Notes: generated by a model not told the origin, from the letters alone. 64,000 bases of DNA from Phyllostachys edulis (GCA_036346405.1 CM070566.1:14565533-14629532), one strand, 5' to 3'. Positions 33,504-45,599 are shown, counted from the stretch's first letter. Numbers and translations: made by a program.

Positions 33504-36500
33504 TCACCAATCTTCCATTGCCTGATAACAACTGCATATACTTGGTGCTATCTTGCCGTCCACCCTACTCTGCAATTTTGGTATTCCTATTCCTGCAGAA
33601 GCGTAAAAAGGGCAATAAGATCACAATTTGGCGTACAGAAAATAAAGACAACAGGAGAAACATACGCTTGAATGAATGAATATCCTTGCGGAGGTTCTCT
33701 AGTTCCTCTGGATCGAACATGGCATCCTTAGAATAAGTCATGCAGATAAAACAAATTAGTAAAACACTTGAAAGATACAAAAAGGAAAGTTGTGTAAAGT
33801 TGGAAATGTGTGACACACCAGCTGGCTCAAATCTTCTCCCAGATTTCTGTTTTGAAGAAAACAGTGGATAAAGTAAAGAACATATATACCACATTCATCC
33901 CCATTTTGCTGTGGCACCTGCAAAGTTGTTTAAGCACCATGATAAGAAATTCAAATCAGAAGCAATGATGTAGAAGCTAAAAACACACTTCAAGATGTTA
34001 AACACCAAACCTTGGGAAACTCAAGATGGATTTCGTTTCTGTACTGCCCGATCTCTTCCCGCTCTTCGTTTTTTAAAATATCAACAATGAATCTGGTATA
34101 CCGGCAAACAAAAGCTAATAGAATTAAGAGATTCTAGGCAAAATACAAGGTTGTCATTTATGTGCCATCGAAAGTATAGAATTGAATAATTCAAATAATT
34201 TCCACTTAACATAGACTACGACCTCAGCAGGAGCGTGCTGAGGCGGCAGCTCGAGGCAGCCATGAGGGATGAGCATGATGTCCAATTGTCCATTGGATAA
34301 CCTATAATCCATCCCATTAATATCCAAGTATCCAAAGCCTATATTGGGCCTAATTTTGGATATGTCCAAGTTCAATAAGATCCAACCCATTAAGGTCTAA
34401 AAAGAAAAAGGTCCAGTAAGTCCATGAACTCCTGAAGTTCATTCCCACTTCTAAGGCTGTAAGTAGATGACACCTGTTTAGTTGCCTCAACAATATATTG
34501 CAGCTAACCATATAGACCAAAAAGGAACAACATCATGTGTTTTAATATTTCGAATTGCCTGCAGGCATAACCATACTATAGCAAAATACGTAAACATATT
34601 ATCAAGCAGAACCTTTCTATAATTATTTTGGGGGTTTAGAGAGGGAGGAATATCAGACCTTTTAATGGCAGATCGCAACCTCGTTGGATTTGTCGTTTTA
34701 AGTGAATCCAGCAGCAGTATGCGGGTTTGCCTCACCGGTTGCATAAGACAAGGAGGTTCCAGTGTCCCCTATAGTCAAGAAAGTGGAAATTTGATATAAA
34801 TTTGACAATCATAAATGATTCTACAAGGTAATAATGAGAGTAACCTACCAACAAACAATAGGCACAAAAACATATTGTCTTGAAAATATTTTCTTAGCCT
34901 TTATCCATTTAAGGACATTTGATTTATTATGCCCGCTGTTGTACATGTTAAACCATAACGAATCGAAGTATGTATACGCACTCTTCTTGTCTTCATCTAT
35001 GCGATTCCATAGATCCCTACGCACAAAGATATAACAGCAAATAAGAAAACCAGATAATTGAAAGGGAAAAAAAAGAGAGACAAAGGCAGGACATACTCCA
35101 AGTATAATTCAAAAATATCGGTATCCAACTTGTCTTTATTTGTTTTGTCCCTCCTGCTACTTGCAACGCGCTTTGAGCTTCTTTGAGTTCTTTCTGGGGG
35201 GACGGCATCATAAAAGGAGGGCAATACATCTTTGGAGCTCCTGGGCATCTTCACTACTGGCTTTCTACTTGTTCGAGAACGCTTGCTTTTGCACTCTACA
35301 CACAGAAAAAATAGAAATAGAACTCCAGATACACACTCATAATCTATTAAACACAAATCTCATATAACAAATTTGTTAGTTAGTCGTGCTAAAAGTGTAG
35401 CCAGAAGTTCCTCTGACATCCATCATATGTTTTGCATATCGCAAGTAGATCCACCATCAATAAATCACATGCATTTAAAATGGTAATAATCTACTTAGCA
35501 CAAGCATAGTGAGTATAGTTATGTGACACTCTCGTAACTAACAGGAAAATGAGCAATCGTAAACTAATGAATAATGATATGATCTGCTTTCCCAAGATGC
35601 AAACATTTATCATACCTACAACACATAATCCTAGTAGAAGAAATACAACAAACTAGCAAACTAATAATATGATCCTCTTAATCAAATTAAACAGGCAATC
35701 TTTTCAGTTACAACTTCCAATGTATGAGATAGGGTGTAACATCCTAGCCCACAATCCACTCAATGCCCAGCCCACCGTGGGGCGGACCCGTGCATACATA
35801 GCACCCCACTTACACTTTCGTCTTCGCTTCGTATAAAAGGGTTAACCCGGAAGTGCTACGTTTGGACCCAACAGACATTATATACTACTATAACTCACTT
35901 TAGACAAGTAATGTGGGACTAATCCCACCACACAACTCTACATGAGCCACACTACGAAAGCGCACTGGGTATTACATAAGGCAACCACCTAAAACTTGAT
36001 CCTCCAATGCATTAGGATACAAATCTTATAAACTAACACAAAAACCGCATATCTAAACCCATAACCTGCAGATATAATCACATCTTTTAGCAAAACACAT
36101 GTGTTAAGAAATTAGTAATTTAACCACCATGCTAGAATGTGGCAACAAATCTAAGCAACCATTAAACTAATTACCTTTTTGTAACAGGCGTCCAGAATTA
36201 AACCCTCGAAATTAGTAAAGAGCCAATAAATCTTAGAAGCTGCCGAAATAAAAGGAAGAGAATTATGAACAGCGACTAAATGTTCAAAATGGCGGCAAGT
36301 GAGAGCACACCACCGCTTAGTGCTTGTATGCTATGCGCCTTCTCTGTTGCCCTATATGCGGTTAAACTAGTATAAAACAGACACATTTATGTATACATGA
36401 TCTATACTAACTATAGGTGATATACGCATTTAACCAACAATGCAAAGGCTCTACGCACTAAAATGTTACCTATGCAAGCACCAGATAGCAGAATCGAGCC

Positions 36501-37456
36501 ATGCAACATGTAATCAGCGTTGTTTGGGGTGCAATGGAGCCACGGATCTATTCAAAAAGCTTATGCATACGCATATGCATCTTGAGTGGCCTTGATTTAG
36601 AGCTAGATACTAATCCTAAAGATGTAGCCCTCCATCAACAAAAGGATAGACAACAGCACAGGAACGGCTATCAAGAAATCTGAGGCACCAGTGAACCTAG
36701 AATCCCTGTCCATTTCCAAGAAGCTAACCAAGAAGCAAATCATCTAATCCAAAAAGGGCAAAGTCTCTAATCTCCAAATAACCATCAAAACCAGCACGAA
36801 ATTGTACTAGAAAAAAAAACTGAGGCACCAGTGAACCTAGAAATAGAATCCCTGTCCAAAATAATCAGATCTCTCTGTCCATTTCCAAGAAGCAAATCAT
36901 CTAATCCAAAAAGGGCGTAGTCTCTAATCTCCAACTAAGGGGGATTTCATAATTTGCCATTATGAGATAGATGGATTTTTTGGTTCATTTAGAACCCCTG
37001 TCCATTTCCAAGAAGCTAACCAAGAAGCAAATCATCATCAAAACAGGGAGCAGCCTCTATTCTCCAACAAACCATCAGAACCGGCACGAAATTGAACTAG
37101 TAAAAAAAAAATCTGAGGCACCAGTGAACCTAGAAACCCAGTCCATTTCCAAGAAACTAAAAAAAGGAGCAACACATCTAAACCCATTCAGAACAGGGAG
37201 CAGCCTCTATCTAACCAACCAAAGCGCACCACCTCTAACCATCAAAGAGCTACCACGGAACCAACAAACAGCCGAAGAAACCTAACGCCATTCCCCCACC
37301 ACCGCAACAAGCAATCAGATCAAGAAACGCCCCAAGAAACACAAAGAACAGGACTAAAAACAGCACAGGAAAGAAAAAGGGGGGAGGCGCTCCGCTCGGC
37401 TCACCATCTTCGCTGTCGATGTCGATGGCCACCTCGCTGCTGCGGCGGCGGCTCAT
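33504..37456 (-). CDS. ULP1-type SUMO/ubiquitin-like protease (C48 family), eight exons
   Basis: Exons on the minus strand: 37456-37405, 35295-35097, 35016-34849, 34768-34659, 34092-34011, 33917-33819, 33726-33666 and 33592-33504. All have GT-AG ends, and phases join cleanly except in exon 4. The start gives MSRRRSSEVAIDIDSED. A basic linker follows (exon 2), then LYLE|DLWNRIDEDKKSAYTYFDS. The catalytic domain shows the His in GHWNLLVLCN, the Asp in ILLLDSLKTTNPTRL, and Gln/Cys in VPQQNGDECGIYVLYFIHCF. DPEELENLRKDIHSF follows. Family members cut SUMO precursors or release SUMO from substrates, usually in the nucleus. Predicted length is about 285 residues, short for the family. Exon 4 has a net frame change between LCN and ILLLD, so this is either a sequence error or a pseudogene. 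The last exon's acceptor and stop are less certain (33504 versus 33565). Confidence 0.85.
35735..35976. repeat. Possible TRIM-like solo LTR in intron 1 of the protease gene
   Basis: A 242-bp block starts TGTAACATCC and ends GGGTATTACA, so its ends are near-inverted. It is flanked by TAGGG and TAAGG, a 4-of-5 match for a target duplication. It contains CGTATAAAAGGG, a TATA-like box, and GGACTAATCCCACCACAC. Size and ends resemble solo LTRs of small TRIM-type elements, but no internal region supports this. Confidence 0.45.
36677..37230. repeat. Imperfect tandem repeat in intron 1 of the protease gene
   Basis: Three to four copies of a unit of roughly 125-170 bp. Shared marks are TGAGGCACCAGTGAACCTAG (about 36680, 36821, 37114), CTGTCCATTTCCAAGAA (about 36708, 36877, 36999, 37140) and CCGGCACGAAATTGAACTAG-like text. 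Units differ in length by internal deletions. The array lies 180 bp from exon 1. Confidence 0.8.
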
Positions 37457-37860
37457 CGCGGCGGCGAATGTAGAGCGATTCCGGGGTTCCGCTGCGGATC
37501 CGGGGAATAAATAGCCGATCTGGGAGCTCAAATTTGGGAAGTTGGTGGAGGGAGCGGAAGGGGACGAGAGGAGGGAGGGTCCTGCTTTCTTCTTCTTTCT
37601 CCGCTTCCTTTTCTGGAGCAAAGAGAACGTTTTGCTTTGCTCCTTTGGGGACGGACGAGTGCCGAGGTGCTGCCACGTGGACGGATGGGAGTATGTCTGG
37701 GTTCAGATGGGACGCGATGCGAGCCGTCGGATCTGGGTCCGGAACGACTTGACAAGTCTGCGCGGCTCAGGCCTTCACGTGCTTAGCAGGCTACGGCGTA
37801 CGAGCTTGTTGGGCCGGCTGAGTGAAAAATTGGGTGGGCCACGCTAGGAAGGATTTAGGT
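37457..37860 (-). promoter_or_regulatory. 5' UTR and promoter region of the protease gene (inferred)
   Basis: GC-rich DNA directly upstream of the minus-strand ATG at 37456, with CT-rich text on the coding strand near 37540-37620, as is common in plant 5' UTRs. No clear TATA box or transcription start was identified, so this is a positional inference. Confidence 0.4.
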
Positions 37861-38454
37861 TCTTGTGCAAAGGAAGAGGAGCAAATGCTTTCGCTAAGGG
37901 AAAAAAGGGAATAATAATCCTCTAAAAAATAAAAGAAGAAGGGAATAAAATGGCAGGCCTTGACAGAAAGTCATCGAGAAAAAAAACAGATGGCTAAGTC
38001 GTCGACCAGACAGACAATGGGCATTTACTAGATCAGCAGATGCGCCAATGGTTCCACCGGGGAACCAAGCAAGAAAAGGGGGTTCAGATCTTCGATTCCG
38101 CAAAGGCTTGTATGTCTAGGCGTCTAGGTTTAGTGGATGATCAACGGCAAGCTACCACTAATCCATACCTCGCTCTGCTCCTGTCCTCTTCTGAGCTCCG
38201 TTTGCTCGTTTCCTTGCAAAGCTGCTGCTCTCTCTCGTTTTCCCTTACCCTTGTTGGCGAAATGCAGCGTAAAAGAAGAAGCAGCAGCAGCAGCTTTTGG
38301 CGCCTGTTTGTTTTCGACTTAGTTGGATCCCGGTCCAATTCCCCTACTGTGTCTGTTTCCTCCTACGCAGAGCCCAACAAAAGAATCTGTCGTTTGGTCT
38401 GTCCGAAAATTTGGCCTACGGCGCAACGCCTCCGACAGACGAAACTTCAGCCAC
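37861..38454. other. Unassigned DNA between protease gene and element E
   Basis: No ORF here has a recognisable domain. A short GCAGCAGCAGCAGCA repeat occurs near 38280. Its right edge is the point where antisense RT homology stops (38455). Confidence 0.5.
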
Positions 38455-38870
38455 GGACTAAAGTTTTTTTTTTTCATTAACCTCTGAAAAGTAGCACCAG
38501 CATTCTTGAGACCAAATGATATCTTGACATAACAATAAGTGCCATATGGTGTGATGAAGGAAGTCTTCTCTTCATCATCTTTACTCATATTAATCTAGTG
38601 GCACCCTGAATACACGTCTAAAAAGCTTAATAACTCACACCCAGAAGTATAGTCTACAAGCTGATCGATACGCGGAAGGGGAAACTCATCCTTCAGACAA
38701 ACTTTATTAAGATCTGTGAAATCGATACACATTCGCCATTTCCCGTTACTTTTTCTAACTATTACAGGATTGGTGAGCCACTCTGGGTGGTCAACCTTAT
38801 GAATAAATCTTCCCTTGAGAAGCTTGTCAATTTCTGACTAGATTACCTCCGTCCAATCTGGTGCAAAGCG
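38455..38870 (-). pseudogene. Partial reverse transcriptase of Tat element E
   Basis: On the minus strand the RT N-terminal half reads IHKVDHPEWLTNPVIV (about 38820-38770), a Gly-Lys-Trp-Arg-Met-Cys-Ile-Asp stretch, DEFPLPRIDQLVDYTSGCE and LLSFLDVYSG. TSFITPYGTYCYVKISFGLK and NAGATFQRLM follow at about 38490. Homology to A and B stops at 38455, before the YVDD motif, so the element is truncated mid-domain. It is less frameshifted than A/B. The run of 11 T at 38464-38474 replaces a GCAAAAAC-type stretch. Confidence 0.82.
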
Positions 38871-39309
38871 CCTTAACTTTTGCTTGATCGGTTTTCTGTC
38901 AGGCCGGAGAGCTAGCCTATGCTCGATCACCTTCTTGGGGACTCTGGGAATATCGAATGCCTGTCAGGCGAATACATCCCAATTGGCTCGGAGGAATGAG
39001 ACGAGCAACTCTTCCTATTTAGGATCGAGTTTTACCACGACCAGTATCTTTCGAGAGGTTGCGCTAGCATTTTTGAGTCCAGATGACGCTTTGACGCATT
39101 CCAGAGAAGCATCCTTGTCGAGTGGAACTTCCTTGATCTAGTTTTGGGGCCACCTTTAGCCTTGAGTGCTTGACCTGTGTGGAAGGCAGATTAATATTTC
39201 TGGTTGGGAGTTTATCAACCAGTTTTAGGGATTTACGATCGCCTGCAAATGCCATCTTTCTATCCCCTCGAACTGTAATGACCCATTTTGTTCCTGGCAT
39301 TTTTAAACT

Positions 39310-39822
39310 CTAATAACCATAATGTGTAGCTATCAGGAACTTTGCTAATGCCAGACGGCCAAGAATTCCATTGTATGTAGTTTCAAATTCTACCACATCA
39401 AATGAAATCCTCTCTGTTTGGAAGTTATATGGCCTTTCGAATGTAACCGGTAGAGAAAGTTGCCCTATCGGTTTAACAATAGACCCTGGGACTATATCAT
39501 AGAAGGCATACTTCACAGGCTTTACCTTAGACTTGGGAATTTGCATTTCTTCTAACGCTCCCGTAAACAAAATATTGAGAGGACTACCACCATCTACTAA
39601 AACTCGATTGACTTTGTAATTATTTATAGTAGGTTCTACGACAATAGGAAACCTACCTGGTCGAGTTGAGACGATGGGGCAGTCTTCTGGGCTGAAGGAG
39701 ATGATTGTCTCCGACCATCTGGATGGCTTGACAATGATCGGAGATTCAGTGAAGTTCACTTCCCGTACCACAGCCTTCAGATGGCACCTGGACTCGTATG
39801 AGGAGGATCCACTGAAGATCAT
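39310..39822 (-). pseudogene. Aspartic protease region of Tat element E
   Basis: A 170-codon open stretch on the minus strand, the longest clean retroelement ORF here. It contains VNRVLVDGGSPLNILFTGAL (active site D-G-G), EEMQIPKSKVKPVKYAFYDI and TTYNGILGRLALAKFLIATH. It aligns throughout with the fragmentary protease of A and B but is clearly diverged. The domain cleaves the Gag-Pol polyprotein. It is followed by a linker (39300-39060) with VITVRGDRKMAFAGDRKSLK and then RT. Confidence 0.85.
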
Positions 39823-39849
39823 GTAGACGGTGTGCTGTGGCTCCTAATA

Positions 39850-42060
39850 CTCCATCTCTTCATCGACATCCTTGTCTTTTTTGAACCTTGGCTCTCCAAG
39901 CTCTTGTATGGAAGGAAAATAACCTTTACCTGAATAGTAGTCTTCTAACTTCTTCTGCTAGGCTCAACAAGTGCGCAAATCATGCCCTACCGCCTGATGA
40001 AGTGGATACCAATTCTTGTTCTTTTTGTATTCATCGGTCGGAGCTGGCCTTGTTGCACCGAATAGTTCTTCTTGCCCTTGGTGAACTTCTAGAATCGCAA
40101 GGACATCTTTATTACTAGGCTTATGATTCTTAGTACCTTTTAGAACCTTCTTGTGTTTCTTTTTCCGCTTATCCAGCCGGGTTGAGTGATTTTCTCCGTC
40201 CGATCAATAGCCTTATTCCATTCAACCGCCTTACTAGCTACCGCAGCATCTATCGCCATGTCGAATAACTCGATGGTCGCTCGTGGAGGATTCATTATGA
40301 TGTCCTTTGTAAACCGTCGATTCCTTAACCCCGCTTTGAAAGCTCAATAACAGAGGAATCATGACCAGAATAGAATTATTTAACCCGGTTGAACCTCTTG
40401 ATGTACTGCTGAAGAGTTTCATTAGGTTCCTACCAGATTCGGTGGAGATCGTCTTCCTTTCTAGGGCGATCGTAGGTCCCCTGAAATTTTGCGATCAACA
40501 GGTCACAGAGTTTCTCCCAGGTGTAAATTGATCCGATCAGTTTGCTAAACAACCAAGACTAGGCAGATCCTTCAAGCACCGTGGGCAAGTAATTTGCCAT
40601 CACATTGTCGTCACCACCAGTAGCTCTAATGGCGGTAGTGTAGATCTGGAGGAATTCTAATGGGTTTTGGGTTCCATTGAATTTCTCCAGGTTTGCTTTT
40701 CAGAACTTGTCTGGACAGCGTACTGCTTGGAGTCCTGCCGAGAATGCTCGACAGCCCGTAATGGAGTCATGGCGCATTCTTTGGGAAGGAGCCGAATTGT
40801 AGTCAGTTGGGGATCGATTCCTCGTGTTGGCATACCGAGTATCTAGTGTCCCAATTCGGTCGTGGACGTTGGTATGACGTCTTCGATCGATCGCTCGGTT
40901 TAGGTGATGTCAAGATCACCCGAGCTAAGTAGTCGCTCTTGACGAGGGGAGGAGGGTTTATAGAAGACTTGTCTTCCTTGTGACTCCTTTGTCGGAATCG
41001 CCGAGGAGGTCTAGATGTCGGATGGTCTCCTGTCCGACTATGTTGACTCCTACTGAGGGAGGAATGCTAGGACGAAGTCAAAGTATGACTTTGTGAGTTC
41101 CTTTGTTCCCTATACATCTCTGTACATTGCATGATCTACTGAAGGATCTCCGACACTGCATCGCAATCCCAACATACCTCAAGTCTCGCTAGTGTAGGGT
41201 CCGAGTTATTTAAAATATTATGAACTCAAGCAGGTGTTCTCGATTGTTACCGAGGGTCATGAAGGATTCATGTTGGCGTAAGGTGTTCGATGACTCAATT
41301 ACCTTCTCGACCTCTTGTTTGTCCTGCTCACCCATTATGTGTAGCGGGTGGAAACAAATTAATTAGTCGATTGATGTCCACCAGCCCATTGCCTACTCTA
41401 TCTCGGGTGGATGCTTCAATGTTTGCACCATTCCCACCAACGGGTTGGTGGGTTATGCTGTGAAGTATCATGCACAACAACTTGATCGGTATTACCAGTT
41501 GTGTTAACCTCATGCCTCCAACAGAGGCCTCCCGACGAGCTCCCATCGTAACTATGGGAGAGCCTTCCACTACTTCGGCAAGGAGCATCCATGATGGGGA
41601 ACGGTTTGAGATTACCTCCTCCTGGATTTGTTGTGGACTCACTTGATCCGTGGATTCCCAATCGATGTCGAAGTTTTATCATCCTCACCTAGCTTTCACC
41701 GGTGACAATTTCATTGATACCATTACTGTGTGTCGGTCGATCCCCTAATACCTAGGAGTCGCTATTATCATCGTCGCTTTTGATCAGACGAGAGTACCTT
41801 GACCTCCGATTGCAAAGATCGAGCTTTTGTCGCCTTTTGTCTGGCCGAAAAACTGGGCTTGCAGAGGCGTTCGGACATTCTAAACCAGTTGGAACGACCG
41901 ACTCCTTTGGGAGTGCCACTTATGGTGACGTTGAATCTTCTTCTATCTGGTTGATCTCGCTAGTCTCAGCGAGCGGAGAGCTCGTGATGAAGATGACGAC
42001 GCATTTACATCATGTCGTGTTCCATGGCGCGATGCATGCGCCCATAAATCAGGATATCAT
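39850..42060 (-). pseudogene. Gag of Tat element E
   Basis: The minus strand carries a Gag of the same type as A/B with frameshifts. N-terminal landmarks lie at about 42030-41330 (LSHSYDGSSSGGLCWRHEVN). The core runs from about 40700 to 40360, with a Pro-Leu-Glu-Phe-Leu-Gln-Ile-Tyr block and a Gln-Tyr-Ile-Lys-Arg-Phe-Asn block. MNPPRATIELFDMAIDAAV-like text follows near 40290-40230. A basic region (40180-40040) precedes the protease. Gag packages element RNA. The part 41119-42060 is duplicated at window positions 1-975. Confidence 0.72.
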
Positions 42061-42489
42061 GGGGATATGCCCATGATCTTAGGATGATGAAACAATTGGC
42101 AATGTTGCTTTTGGTTTGAAGTTTCACGCGCCGACAAAGTTAAAAGGTCGATCTTTAGCCATTTTGGGAATTTGGCTTTGGGATAGATTGAGTTCATTGG
42201 CTATAGTGCATATGTGTTGTATATTGCATGTTTTGAGCTAACATGGGTCAAGTTGTGAAGAACTTGTTCCCGGATTCGTGTTTGCTTGTCTATTGTTGTG
42301 CAGGTGGCTTGCAGGTCAATGACGGTCAACGGCGAGGAGGATCGTGACTAAGCTTGGAGAGCCGAGGTCCGTAACGATCATGGATGCCGGGTGAGGTCAA
42401 GTGACTCAAGCGCATGCAGAATGGACAAGGATGACCGAACGGGCGCTTCAAAGGCGATCGTTGATCAAGCGCGGGGTTTGCAGTAAGTG
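42061..42489 (-). other. 5' leader of element E, interrupted by element B
   Basis: Untranslated leader between the gag start and the LTR of element B. It has no LTR end or PBS of its own, so the rest of E was displaced or lost when B inserted. The same junction is present at 1391/1392. Confidence 0.62.
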
Positions 42490-43175
42490 TGACGAGGATT
42501 AAAACCTCTATGTATTATTTTAAATGCATAGTAAAAGACCATACGTCTTCATGGTCGAATCCCTAAGACTAACGACCTCCCCGGTCGTTAGTATTCGGTT
42601 ACTTATCGGGTACCTCGGCCTGATGAGGCTTTGTGCCTAATCCTCACCGTATAACCGCCGTAAAATTATCGAATCGGTATTTCTTATCGTATGATGAATG
42701 GAACACGTGTTATACGCTCCAAACCATGCGATGGTACAACCCCGAGACATCGACTATTAACCACCCTACTAAGCTTTTCACAAGCAATCGCAAGGAAGTT
42801 AGCACATTGTTAACTCTTTACCGCTCCGACCACCGTAACGCTTCACCAGGACGCCTTTCTCCAGAGTAATCGCCATCTCTTCGAAGTTATTTAAAGGTGA
42901 AGCACAGAGAGACGGAGGCGACACACAAAACAAGGCCAAGGCAAAGATATGCACGTAAGCCTAAGCGGTGGAATTAGAAGTTAGATAATCATTTTAGACT
43001 CATATTCTAAGTCCGACGCCTTGCTACATTCCTCCATTCAAGGTAATTCAGGTAGTACTTAGCCACATCTTGTAAATCCAGTTCATATCAATAAAGAGCG
43101 ACCCCATTCCATTCCGTGATATTCCACGCCATTTTCTCGCTTATTTTCGTAAGATCGGCGATTCGATCGCCGACA
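42490..43175 (+). repeat. 5' LTR of Tat element B
   Basis: A 686-bp repeat starting TGACGAGGATTAAAACC and ending GATCGCCGACA. It is directly followed by a PBS (CCGGGCGCCGTCCGGGGAAG). It matches LTRs at 1392, 12528 and 53608. A TATTTAAAG box near 42889 and AATAAA near 43090 are conserved. Confidence 0.9.
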
Positions 43176-43259
43176 ACCGGGCGCCGTCCGGGGAAGAAGG
43201 CGAAGTTTCAAGAAATTTTTTTTTTCGCCAAGAAAATCTCGCTAAAAACTCGCAATCGC

Positions 43260-45590
43260 TCATGCGACTATGCCCGAGTTTGGGATGAGGAAAATCGGTT
43301 CGACGGCGACTACGCCAACCTCGACATGGAAGGATGTATCCGCCATGGAAGAAAATGGCAGTCATCCTCTCATCCTCCTTCCGCCGGCCGCACGCCGCCG
43401 ACGTTAGCGAGGTCGACGGATGGATGAAGATGCGCCGCCACTACCGTGGCGAACCAGAGAACCGCCGCTCCGACCAGCCGAATGCTAGAGGATCTTCAAG
43501 CCCGGTCTTCGACCGCTAAACAGTGAAGAAATTTCAGCTCCATCACCCGAAAACTCTATACCATTGATGAAATCATGGTCGAAAGATACTCTCCTTCGCT
43601 TCGCAATTCCAGAGTCAACCGTCACCGTAACGGTGTCGATGAAACCTCCATCGTCGAGGCCATGCGGGATGATCACACTCAAAGATACGATCGCGGTTCG
43701 TTTGATCAGCCGAGAAGACCTCAGAAGTGCTCATCTCCGACCGATCTCCATCGTGGAAGATTCTCGCGTTACCGACAAGCTCTCCATTAGTTATGATGGA
43801 AGCTCATCGGAAGATCAATGCCGAAGCACGAGGTCAACGCGATCGGAGATGAAGATCAAGATGCCCCGCACGGTCCTACACTCTACCACGCCATCACGTG
43901 TTGTTAGAGATGATCCGCCGCCAAGCACCAACTTCCGGAGGCAACGGAACTAATCGACGCCAATCGCTTAACTCGCTCGCATCGCCCCACCCAGAGTGAC
44001 CGACAGATCAACAACCGAAGGTCGGGAGGTTCAGACAGCGACACCCACGACTCAAGATGAACCACCCGAGACCTTCAGAATCGACAAAACTTGCGACGAT
44101 TCAAAACATGTTAATAATTCCGATCTCGCCTAGCAGAACGCCTAGTTTTGTATAACTCGAGGTCGCATCCAAATTCTCCAATGCACCATGCAATGAACGG
44201 AAGCGCATCGAGAACAGAGGGGTTCAAGAAGTCGACTAGGACTTCGCCCCAACGCCCTCCCTTAGTAGGGGACAAAGACGGTCATACCAGAGAGCGCCGA
44301 TACCAAGACCCTCGACGATTCCACCAAGGAGTCACGAGGGAGAAGGCTATTTCAAGAGGGTACTCCCCATCGCGCCGAGAAGAACCACCACCACTAGGAC
44401 CTAACGATCTCCAACATCGCTTGAATTGCGGGCGGTCGTGGACATCATATCAATGTTCACGATCGGATCGCATAATCGGAGTTCCAGCTGCTCCATCTTA
44501 GGGATCGGTCTCCCATCGACATAACCGCACCTTCCCAGAGAAGACGCCATGAATCAATCACAGTTGTCGAGCCTTCTCTCGCCGCTCCAAGTCAGGCGTT
44601 GGCCTAACCGGTTCCGATCGGCTAACTTGGACAAATTCAATGGAACTCAAAACCCATTGGAATTTCTCCAAATATATACCACCGCTATCGTGGTCAGCGG
44701 TGGCGATGAGAATGTAATGGCCAACTATTTACCCACCGCCCTCAAGGGTCCGCCTTGGCCGTGGTTGTTAAACTTATCGGCCGGATCCATATATACTTGG
44801 GAACAACTCAGGATCTTTCGATTGCCAACTTCAGGTACGACGACCGCCCGAAGGAGGACGATCTCCATAGAATCCGCAGGATCCGATGAGACTTTACGCC
44901 AATATATCAAGAGGTTCACCCAGTTCAGAACTCTATACCCAAGTCGCAGAGTCCTCTCGTTATTCAAAGCTTTTAAAACAGTCTAAGGAATCGGCGGTTT
45001 ACGGAGGACATAGCAATGAACCCTCCAAGAACAACCGCTGAGCTTTTTGATATGGCGACAAATATGCCATCGCTAGTGAAGCAATCGAGTGGTGTGAAGC
45101 CATCGACGGAAAGACAAGATTCCCCAACCCGATCCGACAAACAGAGAAAAAGAACAAGAAGTCTCTCAAGAAGAAAAAGAACCGCAGACCGACGACAAAG
45201 AAGTCCTCGCTGCCTGCATAAGATTAGGAAGGGCAAGAAGGACTATGCCTTGAAGCAAAGCAAAAGTTCCGACCAAGGATTCTGCATTTAATAAGAAATG
45301 GTGTCCACTTCACCAAAGAGTAGGCATGATCTGCAAGACTGCCGTGGTCTCGCGTAAGAAACTGGAGGATTATTATGCGTAAAGGACCATTTTCAAAGAA
45401 TACAGAACATGGAGAAACGAGCTCAAAAAGGACAAGGATGGCGACGAGGAGATGGAGTACCGTGATCCCCAACACATAGTCAACATGATTTTTGAAGGAT
45501 CTTCTTCATACGAGTCCAGACGCCATCTCAAGGCCATGGAGCGGAGGTCAACCTCGTCGAATCTCCAACCGTAATCAAGCACTCAAGTGG
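43260..45590 (+). pseudogene. Gag of Tat element B
   Basis: The same arrangement as in element A. The N-terminal segment lies at about 43320-43540. The Asp/Arg-rich linker contains LSISYDGSSSEDQCRSTRST (about 43776). The Gag core, LDKFNGTQNPLEFLQIYTT with GGDENVMANYLPTAL, lies at 44630-44740. SAGSDETLRQYIKRFTQF lies at about 44870-44920. The tail includes RTTAELFDMATNMPS and a Lys/Arg-rich stretch (45110-45240). A 145-codon ORF (44549-44986) covers most of the core, the longest intact gag piece among the copies. Confidence 0.78.
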
Positions 45591-45599
45591 CTCTGACAC

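Noticed and set aside
34997..35356. 119-codon minus-strand ORF with hydrophobic C-terminus
   Set aside because: Only 35097-35295 is exonic. The hydrophobic end is intron sequence after a GTATGT donor.
36677..37230. CRISPR-like array
   Set aside because: Repeats are long, imperfect, of unequal length, in a plant intron, and lack a repeat-spacer pattern.
37250..37621. 123-codon minus-strand ORF as a separate membrane protein
   Set aside because: Its upstream half is the first exon of the protease gene, and the hydrophobic tail is read-through into the intron after a good GTGAGC donor.
38464..38474. Run of 11 T at the end of antisense RT, looking like a poly(A) tail of a retrogene
   Set aside because: Antisense homology to the RT continues past the run (CTTTAGTCC at 38455-38463), so it is only an expanded A-rich codon stretch, not a tail.
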